Part shown: piece by piece, positions 38,037-48,136 of the stretch
Layout: each line of letters begins with the position of its first letter
Position numbering within the stretch: position 1 is the stretch's first letter
From: Pseudomonas tructae
Lineage (GTDB): Bacteria; Pseudomonadota; Gammaproteobacteria; Pseudomonadales; Pseudomonadaceae
Length of the DNA stretch: 64,000 nucleotides
Assembly: GCF_004214895.1 (NCBI RefSeq)
Contig: NZ_CP035952.1
Coordinates: forward strand, 1,932,501-1,996,500
Reading direction: 5' to 3'
Program-made: the position numbers and the translations under genes
The notes under the pieces: generated by a model
Database searches by the model: none
What the model was told of the DNA's origin: nothing
What the model saw: the letters and a program-made list of their open reading frames with translations, nothing else

Positions 38037-41000
38037 GTGATCGAACAACCTCTAGTCAGCGTCGCCATTCCCGCCTTCAATGCCCAGTTCCTGGCCCGGA
38101 CCCTGCAAAGTGTCATGCTGCAGCAGTACGACAATCTCGAGATTGTGGTGTGCGATGACAGCCCTGGCGATGAGGTCAAGGTCATTGTCGAGCAACTGGC
38201 AGCGCAGTCGCCGCACACGCTGCGCTATGTGCGCAATCGGGGTACGCTCGGTTTTGCGCGCAACTTGCTGGCGTGTCTGGATAACGCCCGTGGCAGCCTG
38301 ATCAAGTTTCTTTGCGACGACGACTGGTTGCTCGATGGCTGTATCGCCGTACAGGCCTCGACGCTGGTCAAGTGCCCGGATGTGAGTATGGTGATGAGCC
38401 ATCGCCTGTTGTGCGCCAGCGATGACACCTTGCTGCCGTCGCGAACGGCCAACTGCGTCATCTCCAAGGAGAGTGCGGTACTCAATGGCGGCGATCTGTT
38501 GGAGATTGTTTCGGTCGGGGCTATCAATCTGATCGGTGGCATCAGCCATGCGCTGATGCGGCGGGTGCAGGTCGAAGAGTTCCTCGCCCAACTGGTACAG
38601 GATGGTCAAGGTTTCAACGCCCGCCTGGACCTTGCCCTGTATATCTGTTTGTTGCGTCGCGGACACCTGGCCAGCCTCAAAGACATACTCAGCGTCGAGC
38701 GCATACACGCCGGGCAACTCAGCCACCATGCCGGGATGCAACTGGCATTCCCGCTGGAAACCGAGTGGTTGCTGCAGATGTTGGCGTCGCGCGCCAGTGC
38801 AGCGGCGCCGGCGACCGGCTGGGTGCGTTATGTACCGATCGAGCGCTACAGCGAAGGCGCGGACAAAGCCTGGGAGGAGTTCGAGCTGAACCGCCTGTAT
38901 TCCGCCCAGCTTGCCCGTTTTCAGGAGCAGGTCGGCAGTGACAGCCTGAGTTTTTCCGAGCTGTATGCACAGTGGTTGGAGTGCCGGAGCCTGTCGGACG
39001 CGCAGACTCGCTTGCTGCCCAAACGCATCGAGCAATGGCCGCGACGGCCGCATATCGTGGTGGCGATTTTCGATCCCCAGGGTGATGCCCTGGCGTTGGC
39101 GATGACGTTGCAGAGCGTTCAGGCGCAATCCTACCCTGCCAGCCAGGTCTGGGCACTGAGTACCCAGGAGGCAGCAGCGCTTGGCGCTGCGAATGTTCAG
39201 CACCTGCTCTTGCGTGATGAGGGCTTTGGCCAGCTCAACGAACGCCTGGCGGCTGCCGTTCAGGCCGATTGGGTCTACCTGCTGCAGGCCGGTGACCGTC
39301 TGCATCCACATGCCTTGGTGATCATGGCTGAACGCATGGCCTTGCGGCCTGGGGCACGCTGTCTATACACCGATGAGGGCAGCAATGACAACCTGGAGGC
39401 CAGCCAGCCGATCTTCAAGCCGGATTTCAACCTCGACCTGATGCGCAGCTTGCCCTACGTGGGACGCACACTGGCATTCGATTGCGCCAAGACCCTGGCG
39501 CTGGGCGGGTTCTCCCAGGACTTTGGCGTGCTGGCGCCTCAGGATATGCTCTGGCGAATGGTCGAAGCCGAAGGCTTGCACGTGGTCGAGCACGTTGCCG
39601 AGCTGCTGGTGGAGTGCCAGGCCGATCATGGCCAATGGTTGATTGACCCGGCCTGCAGGGTCCAGGCCCCGCGGATTCTGAAGGCGCACCTGCAGCGCCT
39701 GGGCGTGGCTGCAGAGGTAGCCAGCGCCGAAGGTACCTCGTTGTCGCGGGTGCTGTATCAGCATGGGCAGTTGCCGGCGGTGTCGATCATTATCGACGCG
39801 GGTGACGATCTGTCCGTACTCAGACGCTGCGTTGAGTCGATTTTCGAGCACACAGCCTACGCCAACTACGAGGTACTGGTAGTTGCCTCTGGCAACGAAC
39901 CGGCGCCGATGCTGGACTGGTTCAACGCCATGCGTGGCTTGGGCAGCGAACAGTTGCGCATCCTCGATGTCGCGGTGCCGGGCGTGCACCCGCGGATCAA
40001 CCAGGCCAGCACCCAGGCGCGTGGCGCTTATCTGTTGCTGCTCAATGCCGCTTGCATGATCTTTGACGGGCAGTGGTTGGGCGAGCTGATGAGTCAGGCG
40101 CAGCGTCCGGAAGTTGGCGTGGTAGGGCCCAAGCTGTGCACCAGCAACGGTTCGGTGGTGGGCGCCGGCCTGGTACTGGGCCTGCACGGCCCGGCCGATA
40201 GCCCGTTTGTGGGGCTTGCGGCGGATGCCGGCGGCTACATGCACCGCCTCAATAGCGTGCAGAACTGGAGTGCGGTCAGTGGTGACTGCCTGCTGGTGCG
40301 CGGCGACATCTTTGCCGAACTTGAAGGTCTGGCCGCAGACCTGTACTTGAATGACTGGCTTGACGCCGACTTTTGCTTGCGGGTTCGCGACCTTGGTTAT
40401 CTGGTGGTGTGGACCCCCTATGCGCTGGTCGCCCGGTTGGCATCGGCAGGGCGTACGCCAGCTGTATCAGGTCAGGTGCAGGATCGCGATGCGTTCTACC
40501 AGCGCTGGCTATCCCGGGTTGCCTATGATCCGGCCTACAACCGCAACCTGCACCTGACACTGTCCAGTTTCACCCTCGACCCGGGGCTGCGCAGTGGCTG
40601 GGATCCGTTCATCAGTCGCACCTTGCCCTATGTGCTGGGCTTGCCGATCAATACGACGGCGATCGGTCACTACCGGGTAGCGCAGCCATTGTCGGAGCTG
40701 GAGCGTGCCGGCTGGATCCAGGGCCGGGTCAGCTACGCGACCCCGGGCGTCATCGAGCTTGAGCGAGACAAGCCGGACGTGATCATTCTCCAGTGCCGCT
40801 ACATGAGCAGTTCGCTCGACGAATTTGCGCGTATCAAGCGCTTTTCCAATGCCCGGCGGATCTACGAGATCGATGACTACATCCTCGGCTTGCCGGAGAA
40901 AAACGACCACGGCCGCAATATGCCGGGCAACATGCGCGAAATGGTTTCCCGTGGCGTTGCCATGTGCGACCGTCTGGTGGTATCGACCCAGCCACTGGCG

Positions 41001-41609
41001 GATGCCCTGTCGAGCATGCACCAGGACATCCGTGTGGTGCCGAACATGCTGGCGTCGCAATTGTGGCTGGGCCTGACCAGTCGCCGCCAGACCTCGTCCA
41101 GGCCGCGTGTCGGCTGGGCTGGTGGCACCAGTCATCGGGGCGATCTGGAGTTGATCGCCGATGTGGTCAAGGAACTGGCCAACGAGGTTGACTGGGTGTT
41201 CTTTGGCATGTGCCCGGACGTCCTGCGTCCGTACATCAAGGAGTTTCACAGCGGTGTCGGCCTGCATGCTTATCCGCAAAAGCTGGCCAGCCTGGACCTG
41301 GACCTGGCGCTGGCGCCTCTTGAGGTCAACCTGTTCAACGATTGCAAGAGCAACCTGCGCCTGCTTGAGTATGGGGCCTGCGGGTTCCCGGTGATTTGTA
41401 CTGACACCAAGGCTTATCAGGGCTACTTGCCCTGCACGCGCGTGCGAAGCAATACCGCACAGGAGTGGCTGGAGGCAATCCGCATGCACCTGGCTGACCC
41501 GCAGGCCAGCTACCGGCAGGGCGATGCGCTGCGCGAGGCGGTGCTGCGAGACTACGTACTGACCGAGAACAATTTGCAGCAATGGGCCAACGGTTGGTTG
41601 GCCCATTGA
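38037..41609 (+). CDS. Giant multidomain glycosyltransferase 1 of the flagellin island
   Basis: 1190 residues from a GTG at 38037, the last start before the first GT2 strand; the start is uncertain. Order: an N-terminal GT2 domain with an intact acidic motif (CDDDW, residues 93-97); a second GT2-like module (about 335-560) whose motif is QAGD (about 417); a third (about 579-860) reading LLNAAC (about 667) where active GT2 enzymes have NPDT; and a C-terminal GT-B-like half (about 910-1185) with EYGACGFPVICTD. The place between flgL and fliC matches the fgt genes that glycosylate flagellin in P. syringae. Cytoplasmic transfer of sugars to FliC is inferred. Confidence 0.85.
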   Translation: MIEQPLVSVAIPAFNAQFLARTLQSVMLQQYDNLEIVVCDDSPGDEVKVIVEQLAAQSPHTLRYVRNRGTLGFARNLLACLDNARGSLIKFLCDDDWLLDGCIAVQASTLVKCPDVSMVMSHRLLCASDDTLLPSRTANCVISKESAVLNGGDLLEIVSVGAINLIGGISHALMRRVQVEEFLAQLVQDGQGFNARLDLALYICLLRRGHLASLKDILSVERIHAGQLSHHAGMQLAFPLETEWLLQMLASRASAAAPATGWVRYVPIERYSEGADKAWEEFELNRLYSAQLARFQEQVGSDSLSFSELYAQWLECRSLSDAQTRLLPKRIEQWPRRPHIVVAIFDPQGDALALAMTLQSVQAQSYPASQVWALSTQEAAALGAANVQHLLLRDEGFGQLNERLAAAVQADWVYLLQAGDRLHPHALVIMAERMALRPGARCLYTDEGSNDNLEASQPIFKPDFNLDLMRSLPYVGRTLAFDCAKTLALGGFSQDFGVLAPQDMLWRMVEAEGLHVVEHVAELLVECQADHGQWLIDPACRVQAPRILKAHLQRLGVAAEVASAEGTSLSRVLYQHGQLPAVSIIIDAGDDLSVLRRCVESIFEHTAYANYEVLVVASGNEPAPMLDWFNAMRGLGSEQLRILDVAVPGVHPRINQASTQARGAYLLLLNAACMIFDGQWLGELMSQAQRPEVGVVGPKLCTSNGSVVGAGLVLGLHGPADSPFVGLAADAGGYMHRLNSVQNWSAVSGDCLLVRGDIFAELEGLAADLYLNDWLDADFCLRVRDLGYLVVWTPYALVARLASAGRTPAVSGQVQDRDAFYQRWLSRVAYDPAYNRNLHLTLSSFTLDPGLRSGWDPFISRTLPYVLGLPINTTAIGHYRVAQPLSELERAGWIQGRVSYATPGVIELERDKPDVIILQCRYMSSSLDEFARIKRFSNARRIYEIDDYILGLPEKNDHGRNMPGNMREMVSRGVAMCDRLVVSTQPLADALSSMHQDIRVVPNMLASQLWLGLTSRRQTSSRPRVGWAGGTSHRGDLELIADVVKELANEVDWVFFGMCPDVLRPYIKEFHSGVGLHAYPQKLASLDLDLALAPLEVNLFNDCKSNLRLLEYGACGFPVICTDTKAYQGYLPCTRVRSNTAQEWLEAIRMHLADPQASYRQGDALREAVLRDYVLTENNLQQWANGWLAH

Positions 41610-41669
41610 TCGAGCGGGCCGGCTTGCTGGCCTTGTTTGCAACAGAACTACGAGAGCATCAGGTGCGCT

Positions 41670-44474
41670 ATGGGTGAAAAAGCATTGGAGTCGGCAGCAT
41701 TTCTGGACGATGTAACCGTCGTTTTGCTGGGACAGAACGATCCTGGTTACAGCGGTCGCGCCGCCCACTACTATCGGGCACGTTTCCATCATCAGGTGAC
41801 GGTGACCGTACCTTGCCAGCAAGCATCGAGCGCGCTCTGGAAGGCGCAGCTACTTGCCGCGCTGGACCAGGTCGAAACGCCCTTTGTGGTGCTTGCACTG
41901 GACAGCGATTTCCTCCTGGCCGATGCCTTGAGTGCTCAAGCCCAGGCCCTGCGGGCGGAGCCCGAATACCTGATGGCCCAGGGTTATTCGCTGGGCTATT
42001 GCCCTGGCAACAGCGAGGTGGCCTATTACAAGTTTGGGGCAGCCCTGGGCGCCAACGCCATCGCCGAAACCGCTCGTGAGCGTATTGCGCTGCATGGCGA
42101 ACACGCATTGCAGGCCTGGCGGGCGCTGGTGCGGGTCGAGGGCTTGAAGGCGGTGCTGGCTGATGCGCCGTTGGGCCTGGCGTTCGAGGGCTGGTGCGTG
42201 GCGCTGTCCTATGGGCTGCTGGCACAAGGTGCGGTCAAGGTATTGGCGCAAGCCAGTCTCATCAGCGAGTACCGCCCGTCATTGTCGGTGCAGGGGGCTG
42301 CGCAAGAGCAACTCAATCAGGCCGTTCGCCTGATTCGCCAATGGGATGAGCAGCGTGGCCGGGTATGTGCCGACGCCCAGGGTTTCGAGGTGCTCAACGC
42401 GTTCGTGCGCAATAGCCATGAAGGGCGTGAGGCGCCGTTGCTCTTCACCTCGCGCTGGAGCAGCGTGGTGATCGAGCCTGAGCGCAGTTTCGAGCCACGC
42501 CAGTTTGTCGAAATGCCGTACTACAACGCGGTGTTGTTCGGGCAATTACGGGCGTTGGAGTTTCTGCTGCATGCCTGGCCAGCCGGGCAGGTGCACAAGA
42601 ATGCGCTGGAAGGTAGCTGGGTGCGCCAGCAGGCGTTGCTGGTGGTCCAGCCCAACGATACTCAGGAAAGCCTCAAGGCGCGCTACTTGCAGGCGTTCGG
42701 CCTGGGGTTGTTCAATCCGCAGGTTTGCCAGCGCTTGCTCACTACCCTGGACAGCAAGGACGATCAGACCCTGATCCAGGTGCTCAGCCTGTGGCTCAAG
42801 CAGCTCGAAGAGTTGCCGGGTTCGAATGTGCAGCCGTTGCTGGCCGCTACGCCGTCGGGCAAGGTGCTGGCGGCCATTGCTGCCGCGACGCCAGACAGCG
42901 CTGGGCGCAAACGGATCCTGACTCACCTGGGCAAAAACCGGTCGCCGCAACTGGCTTTCCTGGTGATCGACCTGGATGACAGCGACATTGCCTTGCAGGA
43001 TACCTTCGACAGCTTGCTGGCCAGCGGCCTGCGCGACTTCAAGATCGTGGTGTTCAAGGCTGGCCAGTTGCCGGCGGTGACCACGGCCAAAGACACCCTG
43101 CATTTCATCAAGGTGAACCCCGGTAACCTGGTCGCGCATATCAATCAGGTGGTGCGGCAGTTGGCCTGCGACTGGTTGATGCTGCTGCAGGCTGGCGATG
43201 TGCTTGCTGAAGGTGGGTTGTTGCGCCTGCAAGTCGAGTTGGCCGGTGCCGATGCCTGCCATGCTATCTGCGCCAATGAAGTACAGCGTGACCAGGACGG
43301 GCGCCTGCTCAGTATTGTCCGCCCTGGTTGCAACCTGGATTTGTTGCGTAGCCGCCCGGACCTGATGTCGCGGCACTGGCTGGTGCGCCGCGACCGAGTA
43401 GTCGCGTTGGGTGGCTACAGCGAACATTGCGCGCAGGCGCTGGAGTTCGATCTGTTGCTCAGGTTGGTGGAAGAGCAGGGTGTTGCAGGCCTGGCCCATC
43501 TGGATGAGTACCTGGTGATCGGCCAGTACGACCGCGAGACGATGGCCGATGCTGCGCTGGTGACCCTCAAGCGCCATCTTGGTGTGCTCGGCTACAACAG
43601 TCAGGTGAGCGAAAGCGCTGACGGTGCTTTCCAGATCGACTACCGTCATTCGCAGTCGCCGCTGGTCAGCATCCTGTTGCCGAGCGGTGATGACCTTGCT
43701 CAGCTCCAGGCTTGCCTGGCGAGTATTGTTCAGCGCACCCGCTACCCGCGCTATGAAGTGATAGTGGTCAGCTCTGGCGCTGCGGCCGAATCGACTGCCG
43801 CTGGCCTGGGCAATCTGCAGTTGGGTGGCCGGGTGAAACTCCTCACCAGTGCGCAACCGCTTGAGCATGTGCAAATGTTCAACGAGGCGGCGGCCCAGGC
43901 CCAGGGTGAATACCTGGTGCTGCTCTCCAGCCGCAGCCAGGTGTTTTCTCCGTCCTGGATCGAAGCCTTGCTCAACCAGGCCCTGCGTCCGGAAGTCGGT
44001 GTGGTGGGCGGTCAGATGCACGATGAGGCGGGGTTGATTACCCATGCCGGTTACGAGTTGCTCGATACCCAACAGGTGCGCAGTGCGTGGCTGGGTGCCT
44101 CGCGCGACGCCGTCGGGTCGATGCTGGGGTTGGCCCAAGTACGTAGCGTTGCCGCGGTCAGCGAAGACTGCCTGATGGTGCGCAAGGAATTGCTTGAGCA
44201 CTGTGCCGGACTGCAAGTGATTGCCGGCACCGATATCGACCTTTGCCTGAAGGCGGCCGAAGCGGGCCTGATGGTAATCTGCACGCCTTTGGCGCAATTG
44301 CTCAACGCGGGTGTGCCATTGCTTGATCAGGCGCAGCAGCAGGCCCTGGCCGCACGCTGGCCATTGGCATTCAACGTTCGGGCGCGGGTGGATGAGCGCC
44401 ATGGCGTGGATGTTTCCCGAGTGGTTGCGCCAGGCGAGGCGGTCGAGCTGCAGTGGTTGGCCGACTTGCAGTAA
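41670..44474 (+). CDS. Giant glycosyltransferase-like protein 2 of the flagellin island
   Basis: 934 residues from the ATG at 41670 (aggtg upstream). The N-terminal domain (about 8-400) begins VTVVLLGQNDPGYSG and resembles a GT-A start, with LALDSDFLL as a possible metal site. A tandem of two GT2-like modules follows, paralogous to those in the neighbours: about 424-650 with LLQAGD, and about 663-925 with LLSSRS in place of the NPDT motif. Both appear to lack catalytic acids. There is no C-terminal GT-B domain. It lies 60 bases after glycosyltransferase 1 and ends at a terminator shared with the convergent paralogue. Confidence 0.82.
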   Translation: MGEKALESAAFLDDVTVVLLGQNDPGYSGRAAHYYRARFHHQVTVTVPCQQASSALWKAQLLAALDQVETPFVVLALDSDFLLADALSAQAQALRAEPEYLMAQGYSLGYCPGNSEVAYYKFGAALGANAIAETARERIALHGEHALQAWRALVRVEGLKAVLADAPLGLAFEGWCVALSYGLLAQGAVKVLAQASLISEYRPSLSVQGAAQEQLNQAVRLIRQWDEQRGRVCADAQGFEVLNAFVRNSHEGREAPLLFTSRWSSVVIEPERSFEPRQFVEMPYYNAVLFGQLRALEFLLHAWPAGQVHKNALEGSWVRQQALLVVQPNDTQESLKARYLQAFGLGLFNPQVCQRLLTTLDSKDDQTLIQVLSLWLKQLEELPGSNVQPLLAATPSGKVLAAIAAATPDSAGRKRILTHLGKNRSPQLAFLVIDLDDSDIALQDTFDSLLASGLRDFKIVVFKAGQLPAVTTAKDTLHFIKVNPGNLVAHINQVVRQLACDWLMLLQAGDVLAEGGLLRLQVELAGADACHAICANEVQRDQDGRLLSIVRPGCNLDLLRSRPDLMSRHWLVRRDRVVALGGYSEHCAQALEFDLLLRLVEEQGVAGLAHLDEYLVIGQYDRETMADAALVTLKRHLGVLGYNSQVSESADGAFQIDYRHSQSPLVSILLPSGDDLAQLQACLASIVQRTRYPRYEVIVVSSGAAAESTAAGLGNLQLGGRVKLLTSAQPLEHVQMFNEAAAQAQGEYLVLLSSRSQVFSPSWIEALLNQALRPEVGVVGGQMHDEAGLITHAGYELLDTQQVRSAWLGASRDAVGSMLGLAQVRSVAAVSEDCLMVRKELLEHCAGLQVIAGTDIDLCLKAAEAGLMVICTPLAQLLNAGVPLLDQAQQQALAARWPLAFNVRARVDERHGVDVSRVVAPGEAVELQWLADLQ

Positions 44475-44486
44475 TACCTCAAGCAC

Positions 44487-44520
44487 ATGAAAAAGCCGGG
44501 TTCTCACCCGGCTTTTTCAT
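44487..44520. terminator. Bidirectional terminator between the glycosyltransferase genes
   Basis: ATGAAAAAGCCGGG (44487-44500) pairs perfectly with CCCGGCTTTTTCAT (44507-44520) around ttctca, with A-run and T-run on either side for both strands. Confidence 0.92.
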
Positions 44521-44535
44521 GGCTGCTGCATCGGC

Positions 44536-47500
44536 TTAGTCAGGCATCCAGGCCGCTCGCCAGGTTTGCAGGTGTGCGTCGTCGAGCAGGCCTTGCTCGA
44601 TCACCTGTTGACGCAGTTCGGCGCCTTTCTGGCGGGTTGCCTGTAGCTGCTCCAGGTGCTCGGTGAGTGCCTGCGACCAGGCTTGCAGGTCGTTGCTGAC
44701 CCGCGTGACCCGATAGGGGCCATGCAAGGCCTGGACATCACTGCAGATGACTGCGTAGCCGCAGGCTCCCACCTGCAGCAGCGGCAAGGCGCTGCTGCAG
44801 CGATCGAAGGTACTGTCTCCCAGCACCACCAGGGCGATGTCCAGGTTCAGGCTCGCCAGGACTGCCGGCTTGTCTTGCAGTGGGCCGTCGTGGACCTCCT
44901 TGGCCAGAGGGCGCAAATGCATAGGCACCTCGCCCCACAGCACCCAGTCGACCTGGTCGGCCAGTTGCCGGACCAAACCGTCGAGGAGTAATCCGCTGCT
45001 GTGTTGACGGCTGTCGAAGGCGCAGCCGACGCGCGGCTTGCCAGGCAGGCGTTGCGGCTGGGGCAGGTTCAGCCATTGCTCGCCAAGGCGGCTCTCGACT
45101 ACGCGAATATCCGCGTGCACGCCCTCCAGGGCTTCGGCCAGGGCCTGGGTCGGGACGATGATCCGGTCGACATGCCGGGCAGCCTGGTGCAGTGCATCCC
45201 AACCACGTTGCTGATCGCAAGCCAGTGGCCCCTCGAGGGCTGGCAGGAAACAGTCCACCTCAAGGATCTTGAAGGCTTTGCTCAACTGCTCGACGCGGTG
45301 CATTTGCTCCAGGCGCTGCAGATCGGTGTGGCGCTGGAACACAATGACGTCCGGTTTCAGGCGCTCAAGGGCAACCGGGTTCAAGACACTGCCGCTCAGG
45401 CAACCATCGACGAAGCCGCAGTTGCGCAGTTGTTCAAACGGTTGTACCAGACGCTCCGGCGCCGGATTTGCCCCTTGCGCCGGGTGGCCCAGCACGACTG
45501 GAAGCGGACGCCAGGACAGGGGCTTCCAGCTCAGGCCATGATTGCCTTCAAGTTCGAAGCCATTGCCACGCAGCGACAGGTTCTTGTTATAGGCCGGGTC
45601 GTTGGCCAGCACCGTCAGCCATTTGTCATAGGCGTTCTGTTGATCGAGGTAGTAGCGCTGTTTGTTGTGTGGTTGCTTCCTGGCTTGCGTCCAGCTCGCT
45701 CCACCTTCATGCAACAGCACTGCATGCGCCGTCCAGACGTTCAGATAGCCCAGGTTGGCTACCTTCAAGCACAGATCCAGATCATTGCAGGTGATCTGGA
45801 AGGCGGTCTCGTCCATGCCACCGGCTTCGATGTAAAGCGCCGTGCGAATCATCATGCAGGCCGAACTGACCGCGCTGAGGTTCTGGTCGACCAGCAAGCG
45901 CTGCAGGTAACCACCGGTATTGGCGGGCTGATCGAGGAAGGGGCTGCCGGCTGGACCGCGCAGGCCGCTGATCAGGCCTGCGTGCTGGAGTTTGCCATCG
46001 GCGCCGAGCAATTTGCCACCCACTACGCCGACTTCGGGGCGCAAGGCATGGTTGAGCAACTGCTCCAGCCAGTCTTCGCGAATGGCCACGGTGTCAGGGT
46101 TGAGTAGCAGCAGATATTCGCCGCGCGCCTGGCTGGCCGCCAGGTTGTTGATGGCACTGGGGTTGTAGGCGTGGGGGTAGCGCAACACGCGCAGCTTGTC
46201 GCCGCCCACCGAGGCCATTTCGTCGAGCCAGGCCAGGGTTTCGGGTTGCTGGCTGTCGTTGTCGACCAGAATCACTTCGAAGTGCGGATAGCGCGTGCAC
46301 GACAGCAGGCTTTCAACGCAGCGTTGCAGCAGCGGCAGTTGGTCGTGGGTGGCAATCAGGATCGACACCAGCGGTTGCTGTGAGTGGCCATACTGGAGGT
46401 GGTAATGGCGAGGGGGCTCCTCAACAACCCGGGCATCGGCATAGCCACGATTGAACAGGTGGCGCAGCAGCGCCTGGCGCTCGTCAGGGTTGTCGTCCAG
46501 GGTCGGGCTGTTGCTGATCACCAGGGGTTCGTCGAGGTGGGCAATGCCATTCATGCCGCCGTTTTCGATCAGCCGCAGGATCAGGTCCAGCTCAAGTGCC
46601 CGGGGCAACTGGGGGGTGTAACCGCCGACCTGCAGGGCCAGTTCGCGGCGTATCAGCCAATGACTGGCCATGGCCAATGGCAGGCTCAACAGGTAATCGA
46701 GGTTGGCGCAGGGGCGCAGCACCGCACCGGCTCCGTCCGCCGAGCGGAACATGCCGTCGCAGTACAGCATCCGGCAGCCCTCGGCGCCGGGCAGTTCGAG
46801 GTCGAGCATCACGGTGCCGGCCGGCAGCATTTCATCGCCGGCGCTGAGCAGCATGAACCAGTCGCTGTCGCTGGCCTTGAGGGCCTCGTTCAGCGCCATG
46901 GTGTCTGGTTCGGCACAGTACAGCCATTGCAGGTTGCCTGGCAGTTGAGCCGGGCCGGGGCGTGTGCTGAGGACCACGGTATCGATGGCGATCGAAGAGC
47001 TCGACTGCCAGAGCTCCAGGCTTTCCAGGGTGTCGGCAAGCGCTCGGAGGTCGCCCAGGGGATCGCGTACCAGCACGGTCAGGCTGGTATGACCGCGCAA
47101 TTGCTGGCGACGCTGATCCACCAGGTGCTGCTGGATCGGGGTCAGCATGCGGTTGAGCAGCCATTCCCTGATGCTCGGTACGTGGCTGTCGGTCAGATGT
47201 TGGCACGCCGCCTGCTGGGTCAGCTCGACAAAGTGCTGCAGTTGTGGCCAGAAGTGCGTCTCGACATCCAGCAGGCGCTGGCGTGCCAGCATCACCGAGG
47301 CGCGTGCGCGTTCCAGGCCGCCGGGCTCTTCGTACATGGCGGCACCGGCATTGCCGATGTGCTCGGTAAATGGCAATTCATGCACACGCCCGCCACGCAG
47401 GTAGATCACCGGGCAGCCGCACAGCAGGGCCTCGCTGCAAGTCGCCGAGATCTCATAGCTGTACAGGGTTTCGGCGGTCTGGAAGATTTCCGCCAGTTGC

Positions 47501-48072
47501 GTCAGGGTTTTCGGGTTGCGCAGGCTCAGGATTTCGATGTCATCGGGCAACAGCGAGTAATCCACCTGACTGGCATCGAAGCGGTGCAGGTACAAATAGT
47601 TGCCCTTGCGCTGCACCGGGGTTGGCAGGGGGGCAAACAGGTTGGTATCGATGACCGGCAGGGTCAGCATGTTGGCCAATGACTTGCCGTCGCGAAAATC
47701 ATGGGCGAAGTAAAAGAACAGGTCGCCCGGTTCGCTGTCCAGGTACTTGCCGGAAATGTACGCATCGCTGTTGAGCATGTAGCGGGCTACCACCGGGCAG
47801 TCCAGCGGGTTGCCACTGAGAATCTCAGGGTAAACGGCGACAGGGGCCACGCCGATTGCCTGGTGATGGCGGCGGATCTCTTCCGTCAGTTCCGGGGTGC
47901 GCAGCCGCGGATTTCGCACCTTGCAACCAAACACGTAGGCTTCCTGGCCTGACAGGTTCAGGGCGTGGCAGAGGTAGTGCAGCGTACAGATGCCGGAAGA
48001 GGTTTCGCGGTAGTCGGGTGCATAGATGTAGTACGGGTTGCTGGGTTTTCCATGCAGGGATGGAGCGCTCAT
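44536..48072 (-). CDS. Giant multidomain glycosyltransferase 3 of the flagellin island
   Basis: 1178 residues from the ATG at 48072 (aaggga upstream); a longer frame to 48201 would overlap the preceding gene and is rejected. Order: a GT-B-like N-terminal domain (about 10-310) with CSEALLCGCPVIYLRGG; a GT2-like module (about 330-550) with LLSAGD; a second GT2 module (about 565-840) with an intact LLNPDT motif and the D-x-C NDLDLCLK segment; and a degenerate GT-B-like C-terminus (about 900-1170) with QVGACGYAVICSD. It follows the aminotransferase by 64 bases on the same strand and opposes the other two transferases. Confidence 0.85.
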   Translation of the reverse strand: MSAPSLHGKPSNPYYIYAPDYRETSSGICTLHYLCHALNLSGQEAYVFGCKVRNPRLRTPELTEEIRRHHQAIGVAPVAVYPEILSGNPLDCPVVARYMLNSDAYISGKYLDSEPGDLFFYFAHDFRDGKSLANMLTLPVIDTNLFAPLPTPVQRKGNYLYLHRFDASQVDYSLLPDDIEILSLRNPKTLTQLAEIFQTAETLYSYEISATCSEALLCGCPVIYLRGGRVHELPFTEHIGNAGAAMYEEPGGLERARASVMLARQRLLDVETHFWPQLQHFVELTQQAACQHLTDSHVPSIREWLLNRMLTPIQQHLVDQRRQQLRGHTSLTVLVRDPLGDLRALADTLESLELWQSSSSIAIDTVVLSTRPGPAQLPGNLQWLYCAEPDTMALNEALKASDSDWFMLLSAGDEMLPAGTVMLDLELPGAEGCRMLYCDGMFRSADGAGAVLRPCANLDYLLSLPLAMASHWLIRRELALQVGGYTPQLPRALELDLILRLIENGGMNGIAHLDEPLVISNSPTLDDNPDERQALLRHLFNRGYADARVVEEPPRHYHLQYGHSQQPLVSILIATHDQLPLLQRCVESLLSCTRYPHFEVILVDNDSQQPETLAWLDEMASVGGDKLRVLRYPHAYNPSAINNLAASQARGEYLLLLNPDTVAIREDWLEQLLNHALRPEVGVVGGKLLGADGKLQHAGLISGLRGPAGSPFLDQPANTGGYLQRLLVDQNLSAVSSACMMIRTALYIEAGGMDETAFQITCNDLDLCLKVANLGYLNVWTAHAVLLHEGGASWTQARKQPHNKQRYYLDQQNAYDKWLTVLANDPAYNKNLSLRGNGFELEGNHGLSWKPLSWRPLPVVLGHPAQGANPAPERLVQPFEQLRNCGFVDGCLSGSVLNPVALERLKPDVIVFQRHTDLQRLEQMHRVEQLSKAFKILEVDCFLPALEGPLACDQQRGWDALHQAARHVDRIIVPTQALAEALEGVHADIRVVESRLGEQWLNLPQPQRLPGKPRVGCAFDSRQHSSGLLLDGLVRQLADQVDWVLWGEVPMHLRPLAKEVHDGPLQDKPAVLASLNLDIALVVLGDSTFDRCSSALPLLQVGACGYAVICSDVQALHGPYRVTRVSNDLQAWSQALTEHLEQLQATRQKGAELRQQVIEQGLLDDAHLQTWRAAWMPD

Positions 48073-48136
48073 ACGGTTCCCTTGGGCAACGAGGTTATGG
48101 CCGATGGTGAGTGCGCGATACGGGCTCGCGCATCCT

